Source: Deltaproteobacteria bacterium Ga0077539
GTDB taxonomy: Bacteria; Myxococcota_A; Polyangia; Polyangiales; Ga0077539
Assembly (NCBI GenBank): GCA_001465015.1
Contig: LNEO01000291.1
Coordinates: 1 to 43,092, forward strand
Reading direction: 5' to 3'
Length of the DNA stretch: 43,092 nucleotides
This document shows positions 32,961 through 40,764 of this stretch, piece after piece (the first letter of the stretch is position 1; each line of letters opens with the position of its first letter). The position numbers and the translations under genes are program-made. Below the pieces are notes generated by a model. It ran no database searches. It was not told where the DNA came from and worked only from the letters and a program-made list of their open reading frames with translations.

Positions 32961-34781
32961 TCAGCCATCGACCAGCCTCGAGCCGTCTTCGCCGCAAAAT
33001 ATGTTGCCAGGACCAAAGGACTTTCCGCAGGTGGGGCACCGGAGCGTAGGCGTTGCCGCGGCGGGCTCGTGGGCGCTCCCCGCAATCTGGGTCCGCGCGA
33101 GGTCGTCGGGCACCCGGGGCCTCGTCGGCGCGGTCGGAGCGGGCGCCGTGGGCGGCGGGGCAGGCACCGATTGGCTCGCGACGTTGGCGGCGACCAGCAC
33201 CTTTGGCTGGGCTCCCTCGAGGTCGACGAGCGCCACCCCGTGATCGGGGCAGAACGCGTTTTCGACGCCAAAACGCTGGTTGCACACCGGGCAGCGCTTG
33301 GTCTGCTTGGGGGGCTCGGGCGCTTGCGGAGGGGACGGTGGCGGTGAGACCGCAGCCATGGACGACGACGACGCGCGCTTCTCGTGGACGTTTTCGATGG
33401 CCGCCACGATGACGCCGCTCGTCCCGGCAGGCATCGCGCCGATCATCGTCTGCGCGAGGTTGGTCGGGCCGGACTGCGGTGCGCTCGCGGGAAACGGGGC
33501 TTCGTCCTTGCGGATCCGGCCGACTCCCCCTGCGGGCGTTTGTTTCGCCGCGGCGGGCGCTGGCGCTGGTTGAACCATCGCGGCTGCTTGTTGCGCGGTC
33601 GGCGCCGACGGTCGCGGGGCTTCACTCGGATCGGGCGTCGTCGCGCTGCGCTTTCGACGCACCATGATGAACGCCACGCCCACGAGGAGCACCGCGACCG
33701 CCGTGAGGATCGCGACCAACGCGTTGCGGCTGCCTGTCTGCGCGGAGCTTGTGGGCGCGACGACGCCCGAGACCGATCCGAGGCCGTCGCTGATCCGGGG
33801 CGCGATCGCTGCGTCTTCGCTCGTCGACGCGTCGCCCTCTTCGATGATCTGCGCGACGAGCGAGCTCGACTCTTCGGGGGTGACCACCCGCAAGACGACG
33901 CGCTCTTCGAAGCCGTTGTTCGCGCTGGCGGTGATGGTGAACTCGGTTCCCGCGGGGATCGCGGGCGCGACGGTGACGCAGCCGCCTTCGCCCGGCGGCG
34001 CCTCGCCTCCGTTGCGTCGAGCGACGGCCCAGGTGATCACCGACCCTGTGCTGTTGATGGCGAGGCATCCGTCGGCGTCGACGAGCTGCGCGCGAAAGCA
34101 CACGCGCGTTCCGGGGGTCGTGCTGCGTCGGCCTGCGATGATCGAGATGCGCGACGCCGGTCCCGGCAGCGCGCAACGGGCCTGACGTACGCCCGAATCT
34201 GCCGGGGGTCGCGGCGTCTCTGCGACGCCCGAGTCGGTCACGGGCGTCGGCGCGTCGAGGCGCTCGTACACCATCGTGCGAACGATCGTCGCGCGGCACG
34301 CGCTGCCCTGAAGACTCCAGCGGTACACGGTGCGATCGCGAAGCGTGAGGCGGTTGCCTTCGATCGCCGTCGCGTACGTCCCGTCTTCGTGCTGGTAGTC
34401 CTCCGCGGGCGAGGTGCACTGCGTGGTCCATCGCCCGTTCGAGCCCGAGCTCGAGACCCTGCGCGTTCGAGGGTTTTGACTCCAACAGCTGTCCGAGCGC
34501 ATCCGGGGGCGGTCCTCGACGACGAGCTGCGCTCCGTCCATCGAGACGCGCACCTGGCGCCCTGTGTTGCCGCGGTGGCTCTCGGGGCGCTGGCCGCAGT
34601 CTGATCCCCACTCGGCCACCTCGGCGTTGGTGACGTCGGAGGTGATGCGATAGTTGCCCGCGAAGTCTTGCGCGAACAAGACCTTTGAATACAGGCCCAT
34701 GATTGTCGCGGCGGCACTCGCCACGACGCCCGGCCTGGCGCGATTGACTCTGGCGGGAGCAACCCTGCGCCGCTGCGACAT
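32961..34781 (-). CDS. Membrane protein with exported N-terminal part and two cytoplasmic zinc ribbons
   Basis: A 606-residue protein. An N-terminal signal-like segment (VVASAAATIMGLYSKVLFAQ) leads into a ~330-residue exported part with cysteines (CGQRPESHRG, DSCWSQNPRTRR, QCTSPAEDY) and beta-rich Ig-like stretches (ISIIAGRRSTTPGTRVCFRAQLVD). One TM helix (ALVAILTAVAVLLVGVAFIMV) is followed by a basic stop-transfer RRKR. The cytoplasmic tail is Pro/Ala-rich with two zinc-ribbon-like modules: CPVCNQRFGVENAFCPDHG and, at the very end, CPTCGKSFGPGNIFCGEDG. The second lacks an obvious fourth ligand. ATG 34781 is the likely start, with GTG 34799 possible. It may link envelope status to a cytoplasmic partner; function unknown. 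Confidence 0.8.
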   Translation of the reverse strand: MSQRRRVAPARVNRARPGVVASAAATIMGLYSKVLFAQDFAGNYRITSDVTNAEVAEWGSDCGQRPESHRGNTGRQVRVSMDGAQLVVEDRPRMRSDSCWSQNPRTRRVSSSGSNGRWTTQCTSPAEDYQHEDGTYATAIEGNRLTLRDRTVYRWSLQGSACRATIVRTMVYERLDAPTPVTDSGVAETPRPPADSGVRQARCALPGPASRISIIAGRRSTTPGTRVCFRAQLVDADGCLAINSTGSVITWAVARRNGGEAPPGEGGCVTVAPAIPAGTEFTITASANNGFEERVVLRVVTPEESSSLVAQIIEEGDASTSEDAAIAPRISDGLGSVSGVVAPTSSAQTGSRNALVAILTAVAVLLVGVAFIMVRRKRSATTPDPSEAPRPSAPTAQQAAAMVQPAPAPAAAKQTPAGGVGRIRKDEAPFPASAPQSGPTNLAQTMIGAMPAGTSGVIVAAIENVHEKRASSSSMAAVSPPPSPPQAPEPPKQTKRCPVCNQRFGVENAFCPDHGVALVDLEGAQPKVLVAANVASQSVPAPPPTAPAPTAPTRPRVPDDLARTQIAGSAHEPAAATPTLRCPTCGKSFGPGNIFCGEDGSRLVDG

Positions 34782-34894
34782 CGATGCAGACGGTACCACG
34801 AGCGTCTCGTCACGATCGCAATCGATTGCGATCGAGATGGATCTCAGTGGCGCTTTTGTCCCCCGCGCGCGACGGGCGCAGGCGACCGGCCTGC

Positions 34895-35884
34895 TCAGCC
34901 TTCGGCCTTGGCCTTCTTCACCGCGTCGGCGAACTCGGGAACGGCCTTGAACAGGTCCGCCACGAGCCCGTAGTCAGCCGCCTGGAAGATCGGCGCTTCG
35001 GGGTCCTTGTTGATCGCGACGATGACCTTGCTGTTCTTCATGCCGGCGAGGTGCTGGATGGCCCCCGAGATTCCGACGGCGACGTACAGCTTGGGCGCCA
35101 CGACCTTGCCGGTCTGGCCAACCTGCAGGTCATTGGGAACGTAGCCCGCGTCGCACGCGGCGCGCGACGCGCCCATGGCGGCGCCAAACGCGTCGACGAG
35201 CGGCTCGAGGACGGTCTTGAAGCCGTCGGCGCTCTTGAGCGCGCGGCCGCCGGACACGACGGTGCTGGCTTCGGTCAGCTCGGGGCGGGCGCTCTTGACG
35301 CTCTCTTCGAAGGCCACGAACTCGACCTTGTCCCCAGAGGGCTGGCGCTCGACGCCGACCTTGCTCTGCGCGCTCGACCCGCCGCTCGGGGCGGCGGCCT
35401 CGAACTCGGCCTGACGAACGGTCACCACTTGAATACTGGTGTTGACAGTCATCGTCGCGGTCGCGTTGCCCGCGTACATCGGGCGCTTGTAGGAGAGCTT
35501 GCCTCCGTCGGTCTCGACGCGGGCGATGTCGCTCGCGACGCCGGCCTCGAGCCGCGCTGCGACGCGGGGCCCGAGGTCTTTGCCGAACGCGCTCGCGGTG
35601 ATGACCACGACGTCGTAGCCGCCGCTCTTGGCGACGGACGCGACGGTGGGCGAGTACCGCTCGCCGACGTAGTCGGCGACGTAGGGGTCTTCGGCGATCA
35701 GCACCGAGCCCGCGCCGAAGGTGCCGAGCACCGACGCGGCGACCTCTGCGCCTCTGCCGATCGCGAGGATGTCGAACGAACCGCCCGTGCCTTGCGCGGC
35801 GGTGCGCGCGAAGGTGATGGCGGAGTGCGTCGTCTTCTTGAGCGCTCCGCTGCCGAGCTCGGCCACAACCAGGATCTTCGCCAT
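34895..35884 (-). CDS. etfA: Electron transfer flavoprotein alpha subunit
   Basis: A 329-residue EtfA. The C-terminal FAD-binding part is canonical: LYVAVGISGAIQHLAGMK, VIVAINKDPEAPIFQAADYG, and VSGGRALKSADGF earlier. ETF carries electrons from acyl-CoA dehydrogenases and related enzymes to the quinone pool. A strong AAGGAGG Shine-Dalgarno precedes ATG 35884, which lies 22 bp after the etfB stop, so etfB-etfA form an operon. Confidence 0.97.
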   Translation of the reverse strand: MAKILVVAELGSGALKKTTHSAITFARTAAQGTGGSFDILAIGRGAEVAASVLGTFGAGSVLIAEDPYVADYVGERYSPTVASVAKSGGYDVVVITASAFGKDLGPRVAARLEAGVASDIARVETDGGKLSYKRPMYAGNATATMTVNTSIQVVTVRQAEFEAAAPSGGSSAQSKVGVERQPSGDKVEFVAFEESVKSARPELTEASTVVSGGRALKSADGFKTVLEPLVDAFGAAMGASRAACDAGYVPNDLQVGQTGKVVAPKLYVAVGISGAIQHLAGMKNSKVIVAINKDPEAPIFQAADYGLVADLFKAVPEFADAVKKAKAEG

Positions 35885-35906
35885 GGATGAATCCTCCTTC
35901 AGTCTC

Positions 35907-36743
35907 TCAGAGCACCTTGGCCTCGGCTCGCAGCCGCTGGACCAACTCGGGAACGTCCTTGACCTTGATGCCCGCCTTGCGCGCCGGCGGCGCCTCGAAC
36001 TTCACGTACGAGGTCTTCAGCCCGTCCGCGCCGAGCGACGCGAAGGGCGCCTCGGCGAGCGGCTTCTTCTTGGCCGCCATGATCATCGGGAGCGGCGCGT
36101 ACCGCGCGCCCTCTTGGTAGTTGTGCGTCGCGGGCGTGACGTGGTTGGTGATCGACTTGGGCGACACGATGCGCAGGTCGACGGTGATCACCGCGGGCAG
36201 CGTGAGCTTGAGCTTGATCACTCCGCCGTCGACCTCGCGGCCGACGATCACGGACTTCTTGTCCTGCGACAGCTCGATGCTCATCGCGAAGGTCGCGCTC
36301 GGCCAGCCGAGGCGCTCGGCGAGGATCTGCCCCACCTGGTTGGAGTCTCCGTCGACCGCCTGCTTGCCCATCACGACCAGGTCGGGCTTCTCTTTCTCGA
36401 CGACCTTCGCGAGCGCGCGGGCGACGAGGTCTCCGTCGAGGTTGTCGTCCGTGCTCTCGAAGAGCAGGCCCGAGTCGGCGCCCATCGCCAGCGCCTGGCG
36501 AAGCGTCTGCGACGCTTCTTTGGGGCCGAACGTCGCGACGACGACCGAGTCGCCGGCGAGGCGCGCCTTGGGGTTGGTCCCGTTCTCGGTGAGCCGGAGC
36601 GCGGCTTCGACCGCGTACTCGTCGAAGGGGTTCGGCTTGGGCTCGAGGCCGTCGGTCACGACCTTGGCGCCGCCGGGCGCGATCTTGATCTTGTTCGCGT
36701 TGTCCGGGTCGGCCGTGCGCTTGAGCGGTACGAGGATCTTCAC
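35907..36743 (-). CDS. etfB: Electron transfer flavoprotein beta subunit
   Basis: A 278-residue EtfB beginning MKILVPLKRTADPDN. It has NPFDEYAVEAALRL, the nucleotide-binding region DLVVMGKQAVDGDSNQVGQILAERLGWP (as VVMGKQAVDGDSNQVGQ then ERLGWPSATF) and LRIVSPKSITNH. It forms the AMP-binding half of ETF with EtfA directly downstream. A GGGAG Shine-Dalgarno precedes ATG 36743. ETF would serve beta-oxidation-like steps, including downstream dehydroadipyl-CoA metabolism in the box pathway, but that link is inference. Confidence 0.97.
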   Translation of the reverse strand: MKILVPLKRTADPDNANKIKIAPGGAKVVTDGLEPKPNPFDEYAVEAALRLTENGTNPKARLAGDSVVVATFGPKEASQTLRQALAMGADSGLLFESTDDNLDGDLVARALAKVVEKEKPDLVVMGKQAVDGDSNQVGQILAERLGWPSATFAMSIELSQDKKSVIVGREVDGGVIKLKLTLPAVITVDLRIVSPKSITNHVTPATHNYQEGARYAPLPMIMAAKKKPLAEAPFASLGADGLKTSYVKFEAPPARKAGIKVKDVPELVQRLRAEAKVL

Positions 36744-36923
36744 TGCGAACGCTCCCTCTGTAGGAGGAGTGGGGTGAGGACTGTGTGCACTGCGGGCCGC
36801 TTCGAGAATGAATGACGGTTCAGTGCGATACGAGCCCGGTGGTGTAGGGGGCTCCGCCGCGGCGTGTCAAGCGCAGCCGATGCGCAGCGGTCGCGCTGCG
36901 GTTGGGCTATGGTCCGCCCCGCG

Positions 36924-38318
36924 ATGCTCACCACGGACCTCGTGCGCGCTCGCGTGGTGAAGGGCGAGGTGCGGCCGTCGTTCATCGACGCGGCTGATCC
37001 TGCGCTGATCGACCTCGCCGAGACCCTCGTCAAGCTCTTCGCGGCGCACGTGAACAAGCCGCGGGGCGCGCTCGACGACGCCTTGTCCGAGCTGATCGGC
37101 GAGGATACGGACTTTCTGTTGCACCGCGGGCTGGCCAAGCTCCTGGAGGACCGCAGCGAGTTCGGCACCGACGCCCCTATCGACCCCGTCGCGCTTCGGC
37201 AGAAGGTCTTCGAGCGGACGGCCACGCAGCACCCGGTCTCTCGCGAAGCGGGCAATCCGCTCCACCCCGTCACCCGCGCGCAGGTGCTCGCGGAGGTGGG
37301 GAGCGAGCTCGGGCTCACGCTCGAGCAGTGCGAGCGCGCGCTCTACGCGGACCTCGCCCGCGAGCAGCTCTTTCAGAAATTCGACCCGATCGCGCCCTCG
37401 GCGCTGTTGCACCGGTACAACCTGTCGCTCGCGCAGGCGGTGCTCCTGCGGGCGAGCTCGCTCGAGATCGAGCTCTCGCCCGGCGATCCTCAGCGCTATC
37501 GGCAGCTCTTTCGGTTCATCAAGTTCTTTCGGCTCCTGTACGCGGCGCGCGGCAGCGGCGCGCTCGGCTACACGATCACCCTCGATGGGCCGACGAGCTT
37601 GTTTCAGCTCGGGGCCAAGTACGGCCTGCAGATGGCTGAGTTTCTCCCGGCGCTACTGTTGTGTGACGGGTGGAAGCTGCGCGCCGAGCTCCTCTGGGGC
37701 AAAGAGCGAAAGCGCCTCGGGTTCTCGCTGGAGGCGGGCTCGGGGCTGCGAACGCACTACGCCGACCGGGGAGTGTACATCACCGACGAGGAGGCGCATT
37801 TCGTCAAGCGCTTCTCGGAGACCGCCAAGGGCTGGGCCCTCGACAAGCGCCCCGAGATCATCGACCTCGACGGCCGCGGCGTGCTCGTCCCGGACTACGT
37901 CATCCGCGCAGAGGACGGCCGCGAGGCGCTCTTTGAAATCGTGGGCTTCTGGCGCAAGAGCTACCTCGAGTCCCGCGGCGAGCTGCTCGCCCAGCACGGG
38001 CCGAAGAACCTGGTGCTCGCGGTGTCGCAGCGGCTGCGCGCCAGCGAGGACACGCTCGAGTCCATGCCCGGCGCGGTGGTCTTCTTCAAGGACGTGATCC
38101 CCGTGAAAGAAGTGCTCGCGCGGTGCCAAGAGGTCGCCGTCGTGCCCGCCGGCGCGTCCCTCGCGGCCGCCGCGCGCGCCGCCAAGAGCCCGAAAAAAGC
38201 CCCGAAAAAGCCCGCGAAGCCGCCGGTCGCAGAGCCCGTCGATGAGGTCGCAGATGAGCCTCCTGCGAGCGCTGAGAGTTCACCGAATCCCGCGCGTCGA
38301 CGGCGCAAGAGCAGTTAA
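36924..38318 (+). CDS. DUF790 / Bax1-type nuclease
   Basis: A 464-residue DUF790 protein. This family includes archaeal Bax1, a nuclease that partners XPB helicase. N-terminal LTTDLVRARVVKGEVRPSFID is the family start. A helical middle follows, then a PD-(D/E)XK-like nuclease core near 320-370: VLVPDYVIRAEDGREALFEIVGFWRKSYLE (PD ... E-I-V). The C-terminal ~65 residues are a Lys/Pro/Ala-rich tail specific to this protein. ATG 36924 aligns with the family start; ATGs at 36864 and 36909 are also in frame. XPB is the usual neighbour, but none is here; a probable winged-helix protein follows after 40 bp. Confidence 0.86.
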   Translation: MLTTDLVRARVVKGEVRPSFIDAADPALIDLAETLVKLFAAHVNKPRGALDDALSELIGEDTDFLLHRGLAKLLEDRSEFGTDAPIDPVALRQKVFERTATQHPVSREAGNPLHPVTRAQVLAEVGSELGLTLEQCERALYADLAREQLFQKFDPIAPSALLHRYNLSLAQAVLLRASSLEIELSPGDPQRYRQLFRFIKFFRLLYAARGSGALGYTITLDGPTSLFQLGAKYGLQMAEFLPALLLCDGWKLRAELLWGKERKRLGFSLEAGSGLRTHYADRGVYITDEEAHFVKRFSETAKGWALDKRPEIIDLDGRGVLVPDYVIRAEDGREALFEIVGFWRKSYLESRGELLAQHGPKNLVLAVSQRLRASEDTLESMPGAVVFFKDVIPVKEVLARCQEVAVVPAGASLAAAARAAKSPKKAPKKPAKPPVAEPVDEVADEPPASAESSPNPARRRRKSS

Positions 38319-38358
38319 CCGAATCAGAAAACTCGCGGGTTTTTGGCGGCGAATCGCG

Positions 38359-39273
38359 ATGTCGACGCACGATGCGTTCGACCCCATGAACGACGAGCTG
38401 ACCACGCTGAAGAAGGTCCTGATCGCCGCGGCGATGCTGGACGGAGACCAGCAGACGTTTTCCGCCGAGGATGTGATCGTCCGCGCGTGGAGGGCTTTTC
38501 CCGAGAGCTTCGGCCTGAGCGGCTATCGCGAAGAGCACCCGGACTCCAACCGCGTGCTCGCCAAGCTCATGGGCTCGCTCGGCCTGTGCGGGCGCGGTTG
38601 GCTCGAGCAGACCAACACCAAGACCTATCGGCTCACGCCGGCGGGGCGAAAGATGGCGCGGTCGCTCGGGTTCGTTCCGGGAGCGGCGAGCTACGGCGAT
38701 GTGGTGAAGATCAAGGCGCCCGCGCCTGTCGCCACCCCTGCGGCGATCCTGGCGCCGGCGCTCGCGGCGGCGAAGGCGGCGGTTGCGGCCCCGAGCAGCG
38801 CGCCCGTCAAGAGCGTGGCCGCGGCGCATCCGCCGCTCGAGCCTGTGGCGCGCGCCGCAGAAAAAGCAGACTCCCACGCGAAAGAGCGCACCGCTGCGAG
38901 CGCCCTTCCGTCGGGGCGCGCTGCGAGCGCTGGAGAGCCGGTTCCGTTCGATCAGTCCGCGATGTTGGCGCGCATCGCCACGAGCATCGCGAGCCAGAAG
39001 TTCGCGCGAGGCGGGATGATCACGCTCGATGACGCCTGCGCGTTCTGGGGCATCTCCCGCACGACCTCGGGCGACGTGCTGAAGTCACGGCTCGAAGAGT
39101 TCGAGGATGTGCTGTCGCGAGCAGAGAAGCACGTGCGCAAGACGGGCGCTTCTGTGCGCGCAAACGGCCGCTTCGAAGTGACGCTCACGACCGTGGTGGG
39201 CCTTCAGGGGCTGCACCGAATGCTGCTGCAGCGCTATCAGCGCGAGCTCGACGTGATCCGCGCCAGGGACTGA
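38359..39273 (+). CDS. Probable winged-helix protein of unknown function
   Basis: A 304-residue protein with two folded ends joined by an Ala/Pro-rich linker (~115-200). The N-terminal ~100 residues (QTFSAEDVIVRAWRAFPESFGL, NRVLAKLMGSLGLCGRGWLEQ, YRLTPAGRKMAR) look like a winged helix with wing strands ending in LTPAG. The C-terminal ~100 residues (ITLDDACAFWGISRTTSGDVLKSRLEEFEDVLSRAE) look like a second HTH-containing domain. No family was named. ATG 38359 was preferred; the frame opens at 38242 inside the preceding gene. Its position 40 bp after the DUF790 nuclease suggests a joint DNA-related role. Confidence 0.72.
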   Translation: MSTHDAFDPMNDELTTLKKVLIAAAMLDGDQQTFSAEDVIVRAWRAFPESFGLSGYREEHPDSNRVLAKLMGSLGLCGRGWLEQTNTKTYRLTPAGRKMARSLGFVPGAASYGDVVKIKAPAPVATPAAILAPALAAAKAAVAAPSSAPVKSVAAAHPPLEPVARAAEKADSHAKERTAASALPSGRAASAGEPVPFDQSAMLARIATSIASQKFARGGMITLDDACAFWGISRTTSGDVLKSRLEEFEDVLSRAEKHVRKTGASVRANGRFEVTLTTVVGLQGLHRMLLQRYQRELDVIRARD

Positions 39274-39300
39274 GCTGCCCTGGTTGGGGGGGCCGAGGGA

Positions 39301-40611
39301 CTACGCAGTGGCGGGGCGCTGCGACGGGGTGCGCCACGTGGGGTCGTCGGCGCGAAAGATCGTCGCGAACAGCACGAACGCAGCCCACAGCAAGGCGAGG
39401 TGCAGCAGCATCGGGACGCCGCCGGTGCGGCTGAAGATCGCCCCCGAGATGATGGGCCCGAGGAGCATCCCGGCCGCGTAGAACGTGTTGTAGATCGCGT
39501 TGGCTCGCGAGTAGTCGGGCGGGGCGACGACCGCGCCCTGCAGCGCGAGGCTGACGGGCGAGATGGACGCGAGGGTCGAGCCCGCGACGAACACCGCCGC
39601 GCACATCGCGTAAAACGAGTCGATCCACACGAAGCCGAGGACCATCAGCGTTCCGACGGCGCCGAGCACGCGCATGAGCAAGAGGTGACCGTGGCGGTCG
39701 CCGAAGCGCGCGGTAAAATTCGAGAGCGCGAGCATTCCTGCGGCGAAGAAGGCGGGCACGAGGATCGTCCGAGACTCGGCGATCCCCTTGGCTTCGATGA
39801 GGTACAGCGGCAGAAAGAGCACCACGCTCGCCTGAAAGTACCCGTACGCAAACGTGGCGAAGCACGAGGTGCGGATCCTCGAGAGCAAGGCCAGCCCCGA
39901 CGTCGCGGGCTGAGGAGCGAAGCTCGCCGCTCGATAGGGCGCCTTCGACTCGCTCGCGTCCTGCTCGGCCGAGGGCCCTTCGCTCGAGGCGACGACGTGC
40001 GCGTGGTGCGTGTCGGGCACGTCCGCGTCGAGCCGCGCCATCACGAGCAGGCCAGCGCACACCGAGACGATCCCCGCTGCGACGAACGCGTACTCCATCT
40101 CCGTGAAGTGCGCGATCACGTGGGCCATGATCGGCCCCACGACGTACCCGAGGCCCATCGCGATCGCGTACAGGCTGACGACAAAGGCCTTGTAGCGCTT
40201 GTCGGCGCGGGACAAGAGGATCGTCTCGCACGCGACCCAGATGCCCACTGAGCACATCCCGTCGAACACGCGCACCGCCGCGAACTGCGGATACGAGCGC
40301 ACGAAGGGAAAAGACCCGACCGTGAGCGCGTAGCCGAGCAGCGACAGAGCGAGCGTCCGGCGCGCGGAGAAGCGCTTGATGATCGCGCCCATCGGGAGCG
40401 AGAGCGCGACGATTCCACCTGCGAAAAAAGCGGCGAGCGTGCCGATGTCGCCCTTGGTGAACCCGCGTCGCGAGAGCAAGAGCGACGAGAGCGCGATGGG
40501 CACTCCGTACGCGACGCCCAGCAAGAAGATCGACGCGTAAATGATTCGGATGTTTTTGTCCGGTATCTTTTCGAGCACGGTCGCGCCGGACACTACAACA
40601 GGTACATTCAC
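39301..40611 (-). CDS. Major facilitator superfamily transporter
   Basis: A 436-residue MFS transporter with about twelve hydrophobic segments and a central cytoplasmic loop (~195-250, acidic/His-rich: DVPDTHHAHVV). The family loop between TM2 and TM3 is GAIIKRFSARRTLALSL and its repeat in the second half is ARFGDRHGHLLLMRVLG. The substrate is unknown. The frame is open further upstream through the 70-bp repeats, but GTG 40611 is the likely start, with a GGCGGAG Shine-Dalgarno. That Shine-Dalgarno is formed by the edge of the adjacent repeat element, so the repeat may affect its translation. Confidence 0.88.
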   Translation of the reverse strand: MNVPVVVSGATVLEKIPDKNIRIIYASIFLLGVAYGVPIALSSLLLSRRGFTKGDIGTLAAFFAGGIVALSLPMGAIIKRFSARRTLALSLLGYALTVGSFPFVRSYPQFAAVRVFDGMCSVGIWVACETILLSRADKRYKAFVVSLYAIAMGLGYVVGPIMAHVIAHFTEMEYAFVAAGIVSVCAGLLVMARLDADVPDTHHAHVVASSEGPSAEQDASESKAPYRAASFAPQPATSGLALLSRIRTSCFATFAYGYFQASVVLFLPLYLIEAKGIAESRTILVPAFFAAGMLALSNFTARFGDRHGHLLLMRVLGAVGTLMVLGFVWIDSFYAMCAAVFVAGSTLASISPVSLALQGAVVAPPDYSRANAIYNTFYAAGMLLGPIISGAIFSRTGGVPMLLHLALLWAAFVLFATIFRADDPTWRTPSQRPATA

Positions 40612-40614
40612 AGC

Positions 40615-40762
40615 CGCTCCGCCTTCGGTTGGCGACACGCGCCCGATTGAGCTCGTGGCGTGTCTTCTTCCAACCGGGCGTCGCTGATACATCGCTCCGC
40701 CTTCGGTTGGCGACACGCGCCCGATTGAGCTCGTGGCGTGTCTTCTTCCAACCGGGCGTCGC
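40615..40762. repeat. Two exact copies of a 70-bp stem-loop repeat
   Basis: Copies at 40615-40684 and 40693-40762 are identical and separated by 8 bp. Each can fold: CGCC-(TT)-CGGTTGG then C then GACACGC, a loop of ~17 nt, then GCGTGTC, TTCTT, CCAACCG, GGCG. That gives a stem of up to 18 pairs interrupted by small bulges. They lie between the divergently spaced ends of the MFS start and the pentahaem gene stop. A divergent copy is at 29.5 kb and fragments lie elsewhere in the window. Size, folding and dispersal suggest a REP/MITE-like family. Confidence 0.9.
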
Positions 40763-40764
40763 GG

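Noticed and set aside
40615..40762. Possible CRISPR array or coding repeat
   Set aside because: Two 70-bp copies with an 8-bp gap and strong internal folding do not fit CRISPR; the frames through them are extensions of neighbouring genes.
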